Part shown: one piece after another, positions 34,421 to 43,243 of the stretch
Numbering within the stretch: the stretch's first letter is position 1
Layout: each line of letters opens with the position of its first letter
Origin: Planctomycetota bacterium
GTDB taxonomy: Bacteria > Planctomycetota > UBA1135 > GCA-002686595
Assembly (NCBI GenBank): GCA_016220085.1
Contig: JACRIN010000030.1
Coordinates: 1-64,000, forward strand
Length of the DNA stretch: 64,000 bases
Direction: 5' to 3'
Translations under genes and position numbers: made by a program
Notes under the pieces: model-generated
Told to the model about the DNA's origin: nothing
Seen by the model: only the letters and a program-made list of their open reading frames with translations
Databases searched by the model: none

Positions 34421-37051
34421 ATGACGACTACCGAACAGCCGAAACCGACCGCCCCCGGATACCCCGTCGAGCCGCGTCCGATCGAGCGCGAGATGCGCGA
34501 GTCGTATCTGACGTACGCGATGAGCGTGATCCACTCGCGCGCGCTGCCCGACGTGCGCGACGGGCTCAAGCCCTCGCAGCGGCGGATCCTGGTCGCGATG
34601 CACGACCTCAACCTGGGGCCGCGCGCCAAGTACCGCAAGTGCGCGAAGATCGCGGGCGACACTTCGGGCAACTACCACCCGCACGGAGAGTCGGTGATCT
34701 ACCCGACGCTCGTGCGGCTCGCGCAGCCGTTCTCGACGCGCTATCCGCTGATCGATGGCCAGGGCAACTTCGGTTCGATCGACGGCGACCCCCCCGCCGC
34801 GATGCGTTACACGGAAGCGCGCATGGAGTCGTCGGCCGTCGAGATGATGGACGACCTCGACCGCGACACGGTCGACATGCAGCCGAACTACGACGACTCG
34901 CGTCTCGAGCCGACGGTTCTGCCCGGTCGCTTCCCGAATCTCCTCTGCAACGGCTCCGACGGCATCGCGGTCGGCATGGCGACGAGCCTGTTGCCGCACA
35001 ACCTCGGCGAGGTCGTGTCGGCGTTGCGCACGGTGCTCGATCGGCCGGACGTGTCGGGGCAAGAGCTCTGCGAGATCGTGAAGGGCCCCGACTTCCCGAC
35101 CGGCGGCATCATCATGGGCCGGCGCGGGTTCTTGCAGGCCTACGCGACCGGCCGCGGCATCGTTCGCGTGCGCGCGCGCTGTCACGTCGAGGCCGTCAAG
35201 AACCGCGAGATCATCGTCGTCACCGAGGTTCCGTTCCAAGTCCGCAAGACCGCGATCATCGAGAAGATCGTCGAGGTCGTCAAAGACGAGCGCATCACCG
35301 GCATTTCCGACGTGCGCGACGAATCGGATCGCGACGGCATCCGCTTGGTGATCGAGCTGAAGAAGGGTGAGGACGCGCAAGTCGTCATCAACCAGCTCTA
35401 CGAGTACACGCCGATGCAGGCGACGCACTCGATCATCAACCTGGTGATCGATCGCGGCCAGCCGCGCACGCTGCCGTTGCGCGGCTTGCTCGACGCGTAC
35501 ATCGCGCACCGCAAGGAGATCATCCGCAGGCGCTCGCGCTTCCTCTTGGCGAAGGCCGAAGAGCGCAAGCACATCGTCGAAGGTCTGCGCATCGCGGTCG
35601 ACAACATCGATCGCGTGATCGCGATCATCCGCGCCAGCAAGGCGGTCGAGGACGCGCGCAACAACCTGTCGAAGGAGTTCGGGCTCTCCGAACGCCAAGC
35701 GCAGGCGATCGTCGAGATGCGCCTTGGCCGGTTGACCGGTCTGGGTCGCGAAGAGCTCGAAGCCGAGTTCGCGAAGCTGCTCGCCGAGATCACCGATCTC
35801 AAGGACATCCTCGGCCGCGAAGCGCGCGTGATCGCGATCATCAAGTCGGACCTCGACGACCTGGAGAAGAAGTACGCCGACAAGCGTCGCACCGAGATCT
35901 CCGACGAAGAGATCGACGGCGGCTTCGACATCGAAGAGCTCATCAACGAGGAGATGGTGGTCGTCACCGTCTCGCGCGACGGCTACGTCAAGCGCGTCTC
36001 GCTCGAGACGTACAAGGCGCAGGGTCGCGGCGGTCGCGGCATCCGCGGCTCGGACACGAAGGAAGGCGACGTGATTCAGTCGCTCTTCGTCGCCGGGACG
36101 CACGACTACCTCCTGTGCTTCTCGAATCGCGGGCAGGTCTACTGGCTCAAGGTCTACACGGTGCCCGAGGCCTCGCGCACGTCGGCGGGTCGCGCGATCT
36201 CGAACCTGATCGAGATGGATCCGGGCGAGAAGATCACCAACGTCCTGCGCGTGCCGGCGTTCGACGCGGAGAGCTCGGTGTTCTTCGCGACGACGCGCGG
36301 AACGGTCAAAAAGACCGCGCTCGAAGCGTTCTCGCGCCCCAAGAAGGGCGGCATTCGCGCCATCCTGCTCGAGGAGAACGACGAGGTCGTCGGAGTCGGC
36401 GTCTGCAAGCCGGGCGACACGATCGTGCTCGGCACCGCGAACGGCCAGGCGATCCGCTTCGACGAGAAGGCTGCGCGTCAGATGGGTCGCACGTCGTTCG
36501 GCGTTCGTGGCATTCGCTTGCTCGACGACGATCGCGTCGTCGGCATGATCGTGATCGGCGGCGAGGATCGCTTCATCCTCACCGCGTGCGAGCACGGCCA
36601 CGGCAAGCGCACGCCGATCGCCGACTACCCGGTCAAGGGACGCGGCGGTCAGGGCGTGATCAACATCCGCACCGAGGGCCGCAACGGTCACGTGATCGGG
36701 CTCGTGCTCTGCAAGGAAGAGGACGAGATCATGTTCATCACCCAACAAGGGATGATCGTGCGCTCGCCGATCGCCGACGCGCGGCCGATGGGCCGCAACA
36801 CGCAGGGCGTGATCCTCGTCAATCTGAAGGACGCCGACCGTCTGGTCAGCGTCGAGCTCGTCTCGGCCGAAGACCTCGAGGCCTACGGCCACGTCGAGCC
36901 GCAACAGCGCATCGCGCCGCCGTCCGCGCTCGAAGCAGGCGACGAGCCGGTGGAAGAGCCGGGCGACGAGCTCGCCGATGATGACGGCGGCGACGAGCCG
37001 GATGCTCCGGACGAGCCCGATGCGGGCGACGACGAAGCCGAGGAGGAATGA
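34421..37051 (+). CDS. gyrA: DNA gyrase subunit A
   Basis: 876 residues. Y130 in [10 protein letters not shown] is the DNA-cleaving tyrosine. The breakage domain runs to about residue 500, and the C-terminal beta-pinwheel contains the GyrA box (QGRGGRG), so this is gyrase rather than topoisomerase IV. The quinolone-determining segment reads [15 protein letters not shown]: Ser83 of E. coli numbering is kept, but the position of Asp87 is Pro and Asp82 is Glu. An acidic tail of about 40 residues ends the protein. gyrB is not in the window. The ATG at 34421 was chosen for the short standard N-terminus. yqeY overlaps its stop. Confidence 0.96.
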   Translation: MTTTEQPKPTAPGYPVEPRPIEREMRESYLTYAMSVIHSRALPDVRDGLKPSQRRILVAMHDLNLGPRAKYRKCAKIAGDTSGNYHPHGESVIYPTLVRLAQPFSTRYPLIDGQGNFGSIDGDPPAAMRYTEARMESSAVEMMDDLDRDTVDMQPNYDDSRLEPTVLPGRFPNLLCNGSDGIAVGMATSLLPHNLGEVVSALRTVLDRPDVSGQELCEIVKGPDFPTGGIIMGRRGFLQAYATGRGIVRVRARCHVEAVKNREIIVVTEVPFQVRKTAIIEKIVEVVKDERITGISDVRDESDRDGIRLVIELKKGEDAQVVINQLYEYTPMQATHSIINLVIDRGQPRTLPLRGLLDAYIAHRKEIIRRRSRFLLAKAEERKHIVEGLRIAVDNIDRVIAIIRASKAVEDARNNLSKEFGLSERQAQAIVEMRLGRLTGLGREELEAEFAKLLAEITDLKDILGREARVIAIIKSDLDDLEKKYADKRRTEISDEEIDGGFDIEELINEEMVVVTVSRDGYVKRVSLETYKAQGRGGRGIRGSDTKEGDVIQSLFVAGTHDYLLCFSNRGQVYWLKVYTVPEASRTSAGRAISNLIEMDPGEKITNVLRVPAFDAESSVFFATTRGTVKKTALEAFSRPKKGGIRAILLEENDEVVGVGVCKPGDTIVLGTANGQAIRFDEKAARQMGRTSFGVRGIRLLDDDRVVGMIVIGGEDRFILTACEHGHGKRTPIADYPVKGRGGQGVINIRTEGRNGHVIGLVLCKEEDEIMFITQQGMIVRSPIADARPMGRNTQGVILVNLKDADRLVSVELVSAEDLEAYGHVEPQQRIAPPSALEAGDEPVEEPGDELADDDGGDEPDAPDEPDAGDDEAEEE

Positions 37052-37497
37052 CCATGACGGTGCGCCTACAGCTCGAGAACGACGTCAAGACCGCGATGAA
37101 GTCGGGTGACAACCTGACGCGCGACACCTTGCGGATGATCCTCGGGCACTTGAAGAAGCTCGACGTCGACCTAGGTCGCGCGGTGACGGACGAGGACGTG
37201 CTCGGCGTGCTCGCGAGCGGAGTCAAGACGCGCCAGCAGAGCGTCGTCGAGTTCGCGAAGGCCGGGCGCGAGGAGCTCGCGGCGAAGGAGCGCGCCGAGA
37301 TCGAGATCCTGCGGCGCTATTTGCCGAAGCAGCTCAGCGACGACGAGACACGCGCGGTCGTGCAGAAGCTGATCGCCGAGCTCTCGCTGACGTCGAAAGC
37401 CGACGTCGGCCGGTTGATGAAGGAAGCGATGGCGCGGCACAAGGGTTTGGTCGACGGCAAGCTCGTGCAGAAGCTCGCCGCCGAGCTCCTGCCGTGA
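37048..37497 (+). CDS. YqeY/GatB-related protein
   Basis: 149 residues of the YqeY family, related to the tail domain of the GatB amidotransferase subunit and thought to be tRNA-linked. Recognised by [40 protein letters not shown] and the C-terminal [20 protein letters not shown]. The first ATG (37048) overlaps the gyrA stop codon (ATGA); a second ATG two codons later is also possible. It is probably cotranscribed with gyrA. Confidence 0.9.
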   Translation: MTMTVRLQLENDVKTAMKSGDNLTRDTLRMILGHLKKLDVDLGRAVTDEDVLGVLASGVKTRQQSVVEFAKAGREELAAKERAEIEILRRYLPKQLSDDETRAVVQKLIAELSLTSKADVGRLMKEAMARHKGLVDGKLVQKLAAELLP

Positions 37498-37825
37498 ACC
37501 GAGTGCCGTCACGCGCCGCGGCGAACGCCACGCGACCGTCGCTGAGCGTGTGTGAAGAGATCGATCGCGCCGTCCACGGAGCCCTCTGTTTGGCGTTCGC
37601 TAGCGGTCTCGAACATCGAAACACTGGCTCACGTGGCGCGAGGGCGCGATTTGTTCACGCTCTCTGAGCGCCGCGACGCCGTTCACACGCGCCGAGTACG
37701 TGTGAACGCGTCGACCCGACAGCCCACGGAGTGGCTCGAACGTCGAAACACGAGCTCGCGCGCCGCGCGGGCTCGCCTCCTTCGCGCCACCTGATCGCCT
37801 ACGAGCCCGAGCCCGTCGCGCGCCG
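37498..37825. other. 328-bp gene-free region between yqeY and murJ
   Basis: It contains the inverted repeat at 37681-37707 and two related 15-bp stretches, TCGAACATCGAAACAC and TCGAACGTCGAAACAC (near 37610 and 37736). No gene or RNA is apparent. GC is slightly lower than in the flanks. Confidence 0.5.
37681..37707. promoter_or_regulatory. Perfect 9-bp inverted repeat upstream of murJ
   Basis: GTTCACACG (37681-37689) and CGTGTGAAC (37699-37707) are exact complements around a 9-bp spacer. The 18-bp centre-to-centre spacing of half-sites is compatible with a dimeric regulator; alternatively it is an RNA hairpin, but no T-run follows. It is 119 bp upstream of murJ. Confidence 0.5.
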
Positions 37826-39496
37826 ATGCCTCAAGTCGAGAAGCCCCCGCAAGCAGACGGCGCGAGCGACATCGTCGGTCGTCACCGACGGCTGGTCGCG
37901 CGCACCCTGCTGATCTCGGGGCTGACGCTGTGCTCGCGCATCCTCGGCTACGCGCGCGAGTCGATGACGGCGTTCCTGTTCGGCGATCGTTCAGCGATCT
38001 ACGACGCGTTCGTCACCGCGTGGCGCGTGCCGAACCTGTTCCGGCGATTGATGGGCGAAGGTGCGCTCTCGACTTCGCTGCAGAACGCGGTCACCGCCGC
38101 CGATCACGATCGCGGCAACGCCGCGGGACGGCGAGTGTTCCTCGACACGATCAGGCTCGCGACGTGGATCCTCGTCGGGATCAGCGCGGTCGTGATGGCG
38201 AGCGTGTACGTGCTCGGCGACACGTTTCCGTTGACCGCCTGGCGTTGGCTCGGCGCCGATCCGGAGCCGGTGCGCGAGCTCACGCTGCGCCTCACTCCGT
38301 TCCTGATCTTCGCGTGTCTCGCCGGGCTCTGCGCCGGCGCGCTCGGCGTGCGCGGACACTTCGCGGCGCCGACGTGGGGGCCCGCGGTGATGAACGTCAT
38401 CGTGATCGCGACGCTCGGGACGATCTGGTGGAAGTTCGGGGCGACCGATCAGGCGCTCGCCGATCCCGTGCTGGAGCGAGCGCGCGAGTTCGACATGGCG
38501 CGTTGGCTCGCGTGGGGCACGCTGGTGTCAGGCGTCGCGTTGCTCGCGATCCAGATCCCCGCGCTGAAGCGCAACGAGCTCTGGCCGCACGCCGACGGCG
38601 CCATGCGCGACCTGCGCGCGGCGTGGGAGATCTTGAAGAAGAGCGCTCCGCTCGCGCTCGGCGCCGCCGTCTACCAGGTCAACGTGATGATCGACGGCTT
38701 GATGGCGCAGAGCATGCTCGACGTCGGCGGTCCGTCGGCGCTTTGGTACGCGAACCGCATCCAACAGTTCCCGCTCGCGCTGGTCGCGACCGCGGCGACC
38801 GCTGCGGTGTACCCGGCGCTCAACGCGTTCGGACACAGGCGCGAGCTCGGGCCGCTGCGCACGTTGCACGACCGGACCCAGCTCGCGATCGTCTTCTTCG
38901 CGCTGCCGGCGAGCGTCGGCCTCTTCGTCCTCGCGCGACCGGTGGTGTCGGTGCTGCTCGAACACGGCGAATTCGGACCCGAGGGCGCCGCGCGGACCGC
39001 GGACTGCATGCGGTGGCTGTGCGTCTCGTTGATCCCCGCAGGCGCGGTCGGGCTGGTCGGCAGGACGTACTACGCCATCGGCGACCTGCGGACCCCGGTG
39101 CGGATCTCGATCGCGATGCTGCTCGTCAACGTCGGATTGAATTGGGTCTTCGTCCGGGTGCTCGGCATGGACTGCGACGGCCTGACGGCGGCGACCGCGA
39201 TCACCAATTGGGCGAACCTATTCCTGCTCCTCCCGCTGCTCTTGTCGCGCCTTCCGCGGCAGGCGGATGGGCCGGCGATCGCGACCTCGCTCGCGCGGAT
39301 CACCCTCGCCGGAGCGGCGTCGGGTTTGGCGGCCTGGGGCGCGCACGCGGCGCTCGCGGACGATCCGCGCTCCATAGTCGCGCTCGGGCTCGCGATCGGG
39401 GCTGGAGGGGCAGCTTATGCCCTGGTTTGCCACGCGCTAGGGGTGTCGGAGTGGCAGCAATTGCTCGCGAAGCTGCGGTCGCGCGCTCGCCTCTGA
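37826..39496 (+). CDS. murJ: MurJ lipid II flippase
   Basis: 556 residues, MOP superfamily, with about 14 membrane helices. The N-terminal block ISGLTLCSRILGYARESMTA, followed by AFVTAWRVPNLFRRLMGEGA, is diagnostic for MurJ, including the conserved arginines of the central cavity. It moves lipid-linked peptidoglycan precursors across the inner membrane, which fits with dapF in showing a peptidoglycan wall. The ATG at 37826 precedes a short basic N-terminal tail. Confidence 0.94.
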   Translation: MPQVEKPPQADGASDIVGRHRRLVARTLLISGLTLCSRILGYARESMTAFLFGDRSAIYDAFVTAWRVPNLFRRLMGEGALSTSLQNAVTAADHDRGNAAGRRVFLDTIRLATWILVGISAVVMASVYVLGDTFPLTAWRWLGADPEPVRELTLRLTPFLIFACLAGLCAGALGVRGHFAAPTWGPAVMNVIVIATLGTIWWKFGATDQALADPVLERAREFDMARWLAWGTLVSGVALLAIQIPALKRNELWPHADGAMRDLRAAWEILKKSAPLALGAAVYQVNVMIDGLMAQSMLDVGGPSALWYANRIQQFPLALVATAATAAVYPALNAFGHRRELGPLRTLHDRTQLAIVFFALPASVGLFVLARPVVSVLLEHGEFGPEGAARTADCMRWLCVSLIPAGAVGLVGRTYYAIGDLRTPVRISIAMLLVNVGLNWVFVRVLGMDCDGLTAATAITNWANLFLLLPLLLSRLPRQADGPAIATSLARITLAGAASGLAAWGAHAALADDPRSIVALGLAIGAGGAAYALVCHALGVSEWQQLLAKLRSRARL

Positions 39497-39828
39497 ACGC
39501 GCGGATCGCCGTCCATGCCGTTCGCTGGAGAGTAAGTCGTTGCGCCACAATAGCTGGTAGCAAGCGACGGGAAAAATCCTTGCGACCCCAACATCCTGAG
39601 ATAACTTGCGGCCCACCCCTCAACGCGGATCGTTGGACTTTCGAGTGACCTGGGGAGGCGCCCGATCGACCCCGCCCGCGCGTCGTTGTTTGACCCGATC
39701 GCGCCGCTGTTGGAGAAGGAGGAGGGCGTCTCAGTTGGCCGCACCGGGATTCGTTGTTTCAGGTACGGAATAGCAGTCAGAGAGGCCGGTCCATGCCCTG
39801 CCCAGTTGGACCACGGAGAAGAACAAGC
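39497..39828. other. 332-bp leader region upstream of nrdJ
   Basis: No open reading frame or RNA gene is apparent. TCGTTGTTT occurs twice (39683-39691 and 39751-39759). I looked for a cobalamin riboswitch and for an NrdR box and found neither in recognisable form. Confidence 0.5.
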
Positions 39829-42369
39829 GTGAACACTGCCAGCGTTCAAGCGGAGAAGAAGGTCACCCCGATGGCGAGCTCGAAGGTCGGTCCGGAGGCG
39901 ATGGTTCAGCTCGAAGCCATCGATCCGCCCGCGGACCTGATCGACCCGCAGCTCACCCCGAACGCGCTCAAGGTGCTCGAGCGCCGCTACCTCAAGAAGG
40001 ATCCGGAGAACGGCTCGGTGATCGAGGCTCCGCGTCAGCTCTTCTGGCGCGTCGCCGCCCACATCGCGAAGGGCGAACTTTGCTTCGGTGGCGGCACGCC
40101 CGAGAAGGCGGTCGCCGTCGCGCGCGAGTTCTACGACCTGATGGCGCGGCGCTTCTTCATGCCGAACAGCCCGACTCTGATGAACGCGGGTCGTGAGATG
40201 GGGATGCTCTCCGCGTGCTTCGTGCTCCCGGTCGAGGACTCGATCGAGGGCATCTTCGACTCGATCAAGGCGACCGCACTGATCCAGAAGGCCGGCGGCG
40301 GCACGGGCTTCAGCTTCTCGCGTCTGCGCCCGCAAGGCGACATCGTCAAGAGCTCGGGCGGCACCACCGAAGGTCCGCTCTCGTTCATCCAGGTCTTCTC
40401 GAAGGCCACCGATGCGATCCAGCAGGGCGCGTTCCGCCGCGGAGCCAACATGGGCATCCTGCGGATCGATCACCCGGACATCATGTCGTTCATCACGTTC
40501 AAGGACGACCTGAGCCGCCTGCAGAACTACAACATCTCGGTCTCGGTCACCGATCGCTTCCTGAACGAGCTCCGCGCGGATCCGGCGACGATCCACCAGG
40601 TGATGAACCCGCGCAGCAAGCAGTGGAAGGCGCTGGTCAAGCGCGACGCGCAGGGCAACGACACCAACGAGTTCTGGACCGTCGGCGAGCTCTGGAACCT
40701 GATCGTCGAGCACGCGTGGCGAACCGGCGAACCGGGGGTCGTGTTCATCGACCGCATCAACGAGAAGAACCCGATCAAGAACGTCGGTCTGATCGAAGCG
40801 ACCAATCCGTGCGGCGAGCAACCGCTCCACCCGTACGACTCCTGCAACCTCGGCTCGATCAACCTTGGCCTGTTGATCAAGGGTGAGGGCAAGGACGTCC
40901 GCTTCGACTGGGACGAGTACAAGCAGATCATCCACACGACGACGCGCTTCCTCGACAACGTCATCGAGGTCAACAAGTACCCGTTGCCCGAGATCGACGC
41001 GATGTCCAAGACGACGCGCCGCATCGGGCTCGGCGTGATGGGCTTCGCCGACGCGCTCTACAAGCTCGGCATCGCCTACAACTCCGAGGAAGGGTGCGAG
41101 TTCGGCGAGAAGATCATGCAGGTGCTGAACGACGAGTCGCACCTCGCGAGCGAGTTCCTCGCCGAAGAGCGCGGCGTCTTCCCGGCGTGGGAAGGATCCG
41201 ATTGGCAGAAGCTCGGCCGTCGTCTGCGCAACAGCTACACGACGACCGTCGCGCCGACCGGCACGATTTCGATCATCGCCGACTGCTCCGGCGGCATCGA
41301 GCCGATGTTCAGCCTCGCGTTCATCCGTCAAGTGATGAAGGACACCAAGGGTCGTCCGACGATCATGCGCGAGGTGAACTACGTCTTCGAGAGCCTCGCG
41401 AAGGAGCGCGGCTTCTACGCCGACGAGATGATCGACAAGATCATCGAGGAAGGGTCGATCGCGCACCGTCCGGAGATCCCCGACGAGATCAAGAAGGTCT
41501 TCGTCACCGCGCACGACATCACGCCTTACTGGCACATGCGCATGCAGGGCGCGTTCCAGCGTCACTGCGACTCGTCGATCTCCAAGACGATCAACTTCCC
41601 GCACGATGCAGTCGCCGAGGACGTCCGCAAGATCTACGACCTCGCCGTCGAGCTCGACGTCAAGGGCGTGACGGTCTACCGCGACGGCTGCCGTGACGTG
41701 CAGCCGATGGCGCTCAAGAAATCAGGCGACAGCCACACGAAGCCGCAAGAGGACGCCAACTCCGACGCGGCGGCCGCCGAAGTGATCCCGGCCACGCCGG
41801 TGATCACCGATCTGCAGCCGATTCGCTTGCCGGAGATCATGCCGAGCCTGCGCATCCGCCAGATCACGCCGTTCGGCAACATGCACGTGAAGGTGTCCGT
41901 CGATCCGCTGCAGAACCGCGAGCGCGAAGTCTTCGCGCAACTCGGCAAGGGCGGCGACGTCGCGAACTCCGACCTCGAGGCGATCTGTCGCATCCTGTCG
42001 CTCTGGCTGCGCAGCAACGGGACGTTGGAGCTCGCGCTGAAGCAACTCGAAGGTATCGGCAGCTCGCTCTCGGTGCCGACCAAGGACGGGCGGATCATGT
42101 CCCTCGCCGATGGCCTCGCGAAGGCGTTGCTGCGCTACCTCGACGCGAAGCGTCGCTTCGGTCTGCACGCGCTGCTCTTGGGCACGGCGAACCTCGAGAG
42201 CCGCACCGCGGACGCGGCGGCGATCGAAGCGCAACAAGCGGCGGCCCAAGCGCCGCGCGCTCGCAGCAACCTCTCGGGCTGCAAGATCAAGTGCCCGGCT
42301 TGCCAAGGCGAACTCGCCTTCCAAGAAGGCTGCGTGAAGTGCCACGGGTGCGGCTTCAGCCAATGCTGA
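39829..42369 (+). CDS. nrdJ: Class II (adenosylcobalamin-dependent) ribonucleotide reductase
   Basis: 846 residues. NSPTLMNAG and MLSACFVLPV hold the first redox cysteine, NPCGEQPL the thiyl-radical cysteine, and DSCNLGSINL the partner. TTTVAPTGTISIIADCSGGI is the phosphate-binding region. The C-terminal 200 residues include a second conserved domain (IRQITPFGNMHVKVSV) and a Cys-rich end with CxxC pairs (CPACQG, CHGCGFSQC), as in monomeric NrdJ enzymes. There is no N-terminal ATP cone and no nrdB gene, so reduction depends on B12, not on oxygen. GTG 39829 has GGAG 12 bases upstream; ATG 39871 is the alternative start. Confidence 0.94.
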   Translation: MNTASVQAEKKVTPMASSKVGPEAMVQLEAIDPPADLIDPQLTPNALKVLERRYLKKDPENGSVIEAPRQLFWRVAAHIAKGELCFGGGTPEKAVAVAREFYDLMARRFFMPNSPTLMNAGREMGMLSACFVLPVEDSIEGIFDSIKATALIQKAGGGTGFSFSRLRPQGDIVKSSGGTTEGPLSFIQVFSKATDAIQQGAFRRGANMGILRIDHPDIMSFITFKDDLSRLQNYNISVSVTDRFLNELRADPATIHQVMNPRSKQWKALVKRDAQGNDTNEFWTVGELWNLIVEHAWRTGEPGVVFIDRINEKNPIKNVGLIEATNPCGEQPLHPYDSCNLGSINLGLLIKGEGKDVRFDWDEYKQIIHTTTRFLDNVIEVNKYPLPEIDAMSKTTRRIGLGVMGFADALYKLGIAYNSEEGCEFGEKIMQVLNDESHLASEFLAEERGVFPAWEGSDWQKLGRRLRNSYTTTVAPTGTISIIADCSGGIEPMFSLAFIRQVMKDTKGRPTIMREVNYVFESLAKERGFYADEMIDKIIEEGSIAHRPEIPDEIKKVFVTAHDITPYWHMRMQGAFQRHCDSSISKTINFPHDAVAEDVRKIYDLAVELDVKGVTVYRDGCRDVQPMALKKSGDSHTKPQEDANSDAAAAEVIPATPVITDLQPIRLPEIMPSLRIRQITPFGNMHVKVSVDPLQNREREVFAQLGKGGDVANSDLEAICRILSLWLRSNGTLELALKQLEGIGSSLSVPTKDGRIMSLADGLAKALLRYLDAKRRFGLHALLLGTANLESRTADAAAIEAQQAAAQAPRARSNLSGCKIKCPACQGELAFQEGCVKCHGCGFSQC

Positions 42370-42396
42370 GCGCACCGCTCACGCGGTGAAATCGAC

Positions 42397-42422
42397 GCGG
42401 GCCGCTCGATCGAGCGGCCCGC
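42397..42422. terminator. Bidirectional hairpin between nrdJ and the convergent gene
   Basis: A perfect 26-bp palindrome (left arm GCGGGCCGCTCGA) lies 27 bp after the nrdJ stop and 12 bp before the stop of the leftward gene. As RNA it folds on either strand into a long GC-rich hairpin. The T-run is weak (GTCGTT on the plus strand), but the position between convergent genes supports a terminator. Confidence 0.7.
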
Positions 42423-42434
42423 TGTCGTTCCGGG

Positions 42435-43031
42435 TCACTGTTGCTTGCCGCCGGGCGGCGCGACGACGTCGGTCGCGGGCTTCACCGGCCGACCGAACGC
42501 GTCGACTTGATCGACCGCGCCGGGGAAGGGGAGTTTGCCGAGCTTCTTGAACACCAAGCGGAGTCCGTCGCTGCGCTCGAGGGTCAAGCGCTCGTTCAGG
42601 CACGTCACCTTGAACTTCCGACGATCGCCGGCGGGAAGGAAGAGCACGTCCTCGTCCTCGGTCAGGTTGCTGACGCCGATCATCGAGTACGTCTCCATGC
42701 CGCCGCGACCGTCGAACGAGTAGCGATGGAAGCCGGTCTGGAAGAACTCGCCGTCGCTGTCATCGAGCCCGACCTGGCTGACGCCGTGGATCTCGAGCGA
42801 CAGGTAGCCGTCGTGGAAGAGCGCGTAGCCGATCAGATCGCCGGGGAAGAGCGGGATCGCGGTCGACTCGATGTTCTGGAGCTGCCACGCACCCGTGATC
42901 GCGACGTCGAGCCCGCTCGCGACCGCCGAATCGGACAGCGGGAAGGGCTGCGGCGCCGGGTCTTGACCCGCGGGAGCCTGCGGCGACCAAGGGGCGAGAG
43001 CGAAAGCGAGGACGACGAGTTCGAGGCGCAT
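42435..43031 (-). CDS. Secreted protein of unknown function
   Basis: 198 residues. The signal peptide MRLELVVLAFALAPWSPQAPA precedes a Pro-rich linker and a beta-rich domain with ITGAWQLQNIESTAIPLFPG, YALFHDGYLSLEIHG, GFHRYSFDGRGGMETYSMIG and LERSDGLRLVFKKLGK. The layout (a modelled effect of a treatment-independent baseline fold) resembles lipocalin-like or YceI-like barrels, but I cannot assign a family. ATG 43031 starts the signal peptide and has AAGGAA a few bases upstream; the longer frame upstream lacks one. It is divergent from the DsbD-like gene (212 bp between starts). Confidence 0.65.
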   Translation of the reverse strand: MRLELVVLAFALAPWSPQAPAGQDPAPQPFPLSDSAVASGLDVAITGAWQLQNIESTAIPLFPGDLIGYALFHDGYLSLEIHGVSQVGLDDSDGEFFQTGFHRYSFDGRGGMETYSMIGVSNLTEDEDVLFLPAGDRRKFKVTCLNERLTLERSDGLRLVFKKLGKLPFPGAVDQVDAFGRPVKPATDVVAPPGGKQQ

Positions 43032-43243
43032 GAGGGTTCCTTGCGTTCCGGCGGAGCAAGCCGCGAGTCCGATCGGCATCTTAGCCCGCGACCCGAAGTT
43101 CCCGGCTCGCCGGCCGTCCCACGCGAGCTCGGCGCCGTCGCAGCGCCGGCCGTGCGCGGGCGGTAAGCTCCCGGTTCGACCACGAGCGCCCGCCAACCGA
43201 GCCGATCGGCCGGCGTAGCCCGCCTCGTCCGTCCGCCGTCCGC

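Noticed and set aside
39497..39828. Possible cobalamin riboswitch before the B12-dependent reductase
   Set aside because: No B12-box (GCCACTG-like) or conserved core elements found on the plus strand.
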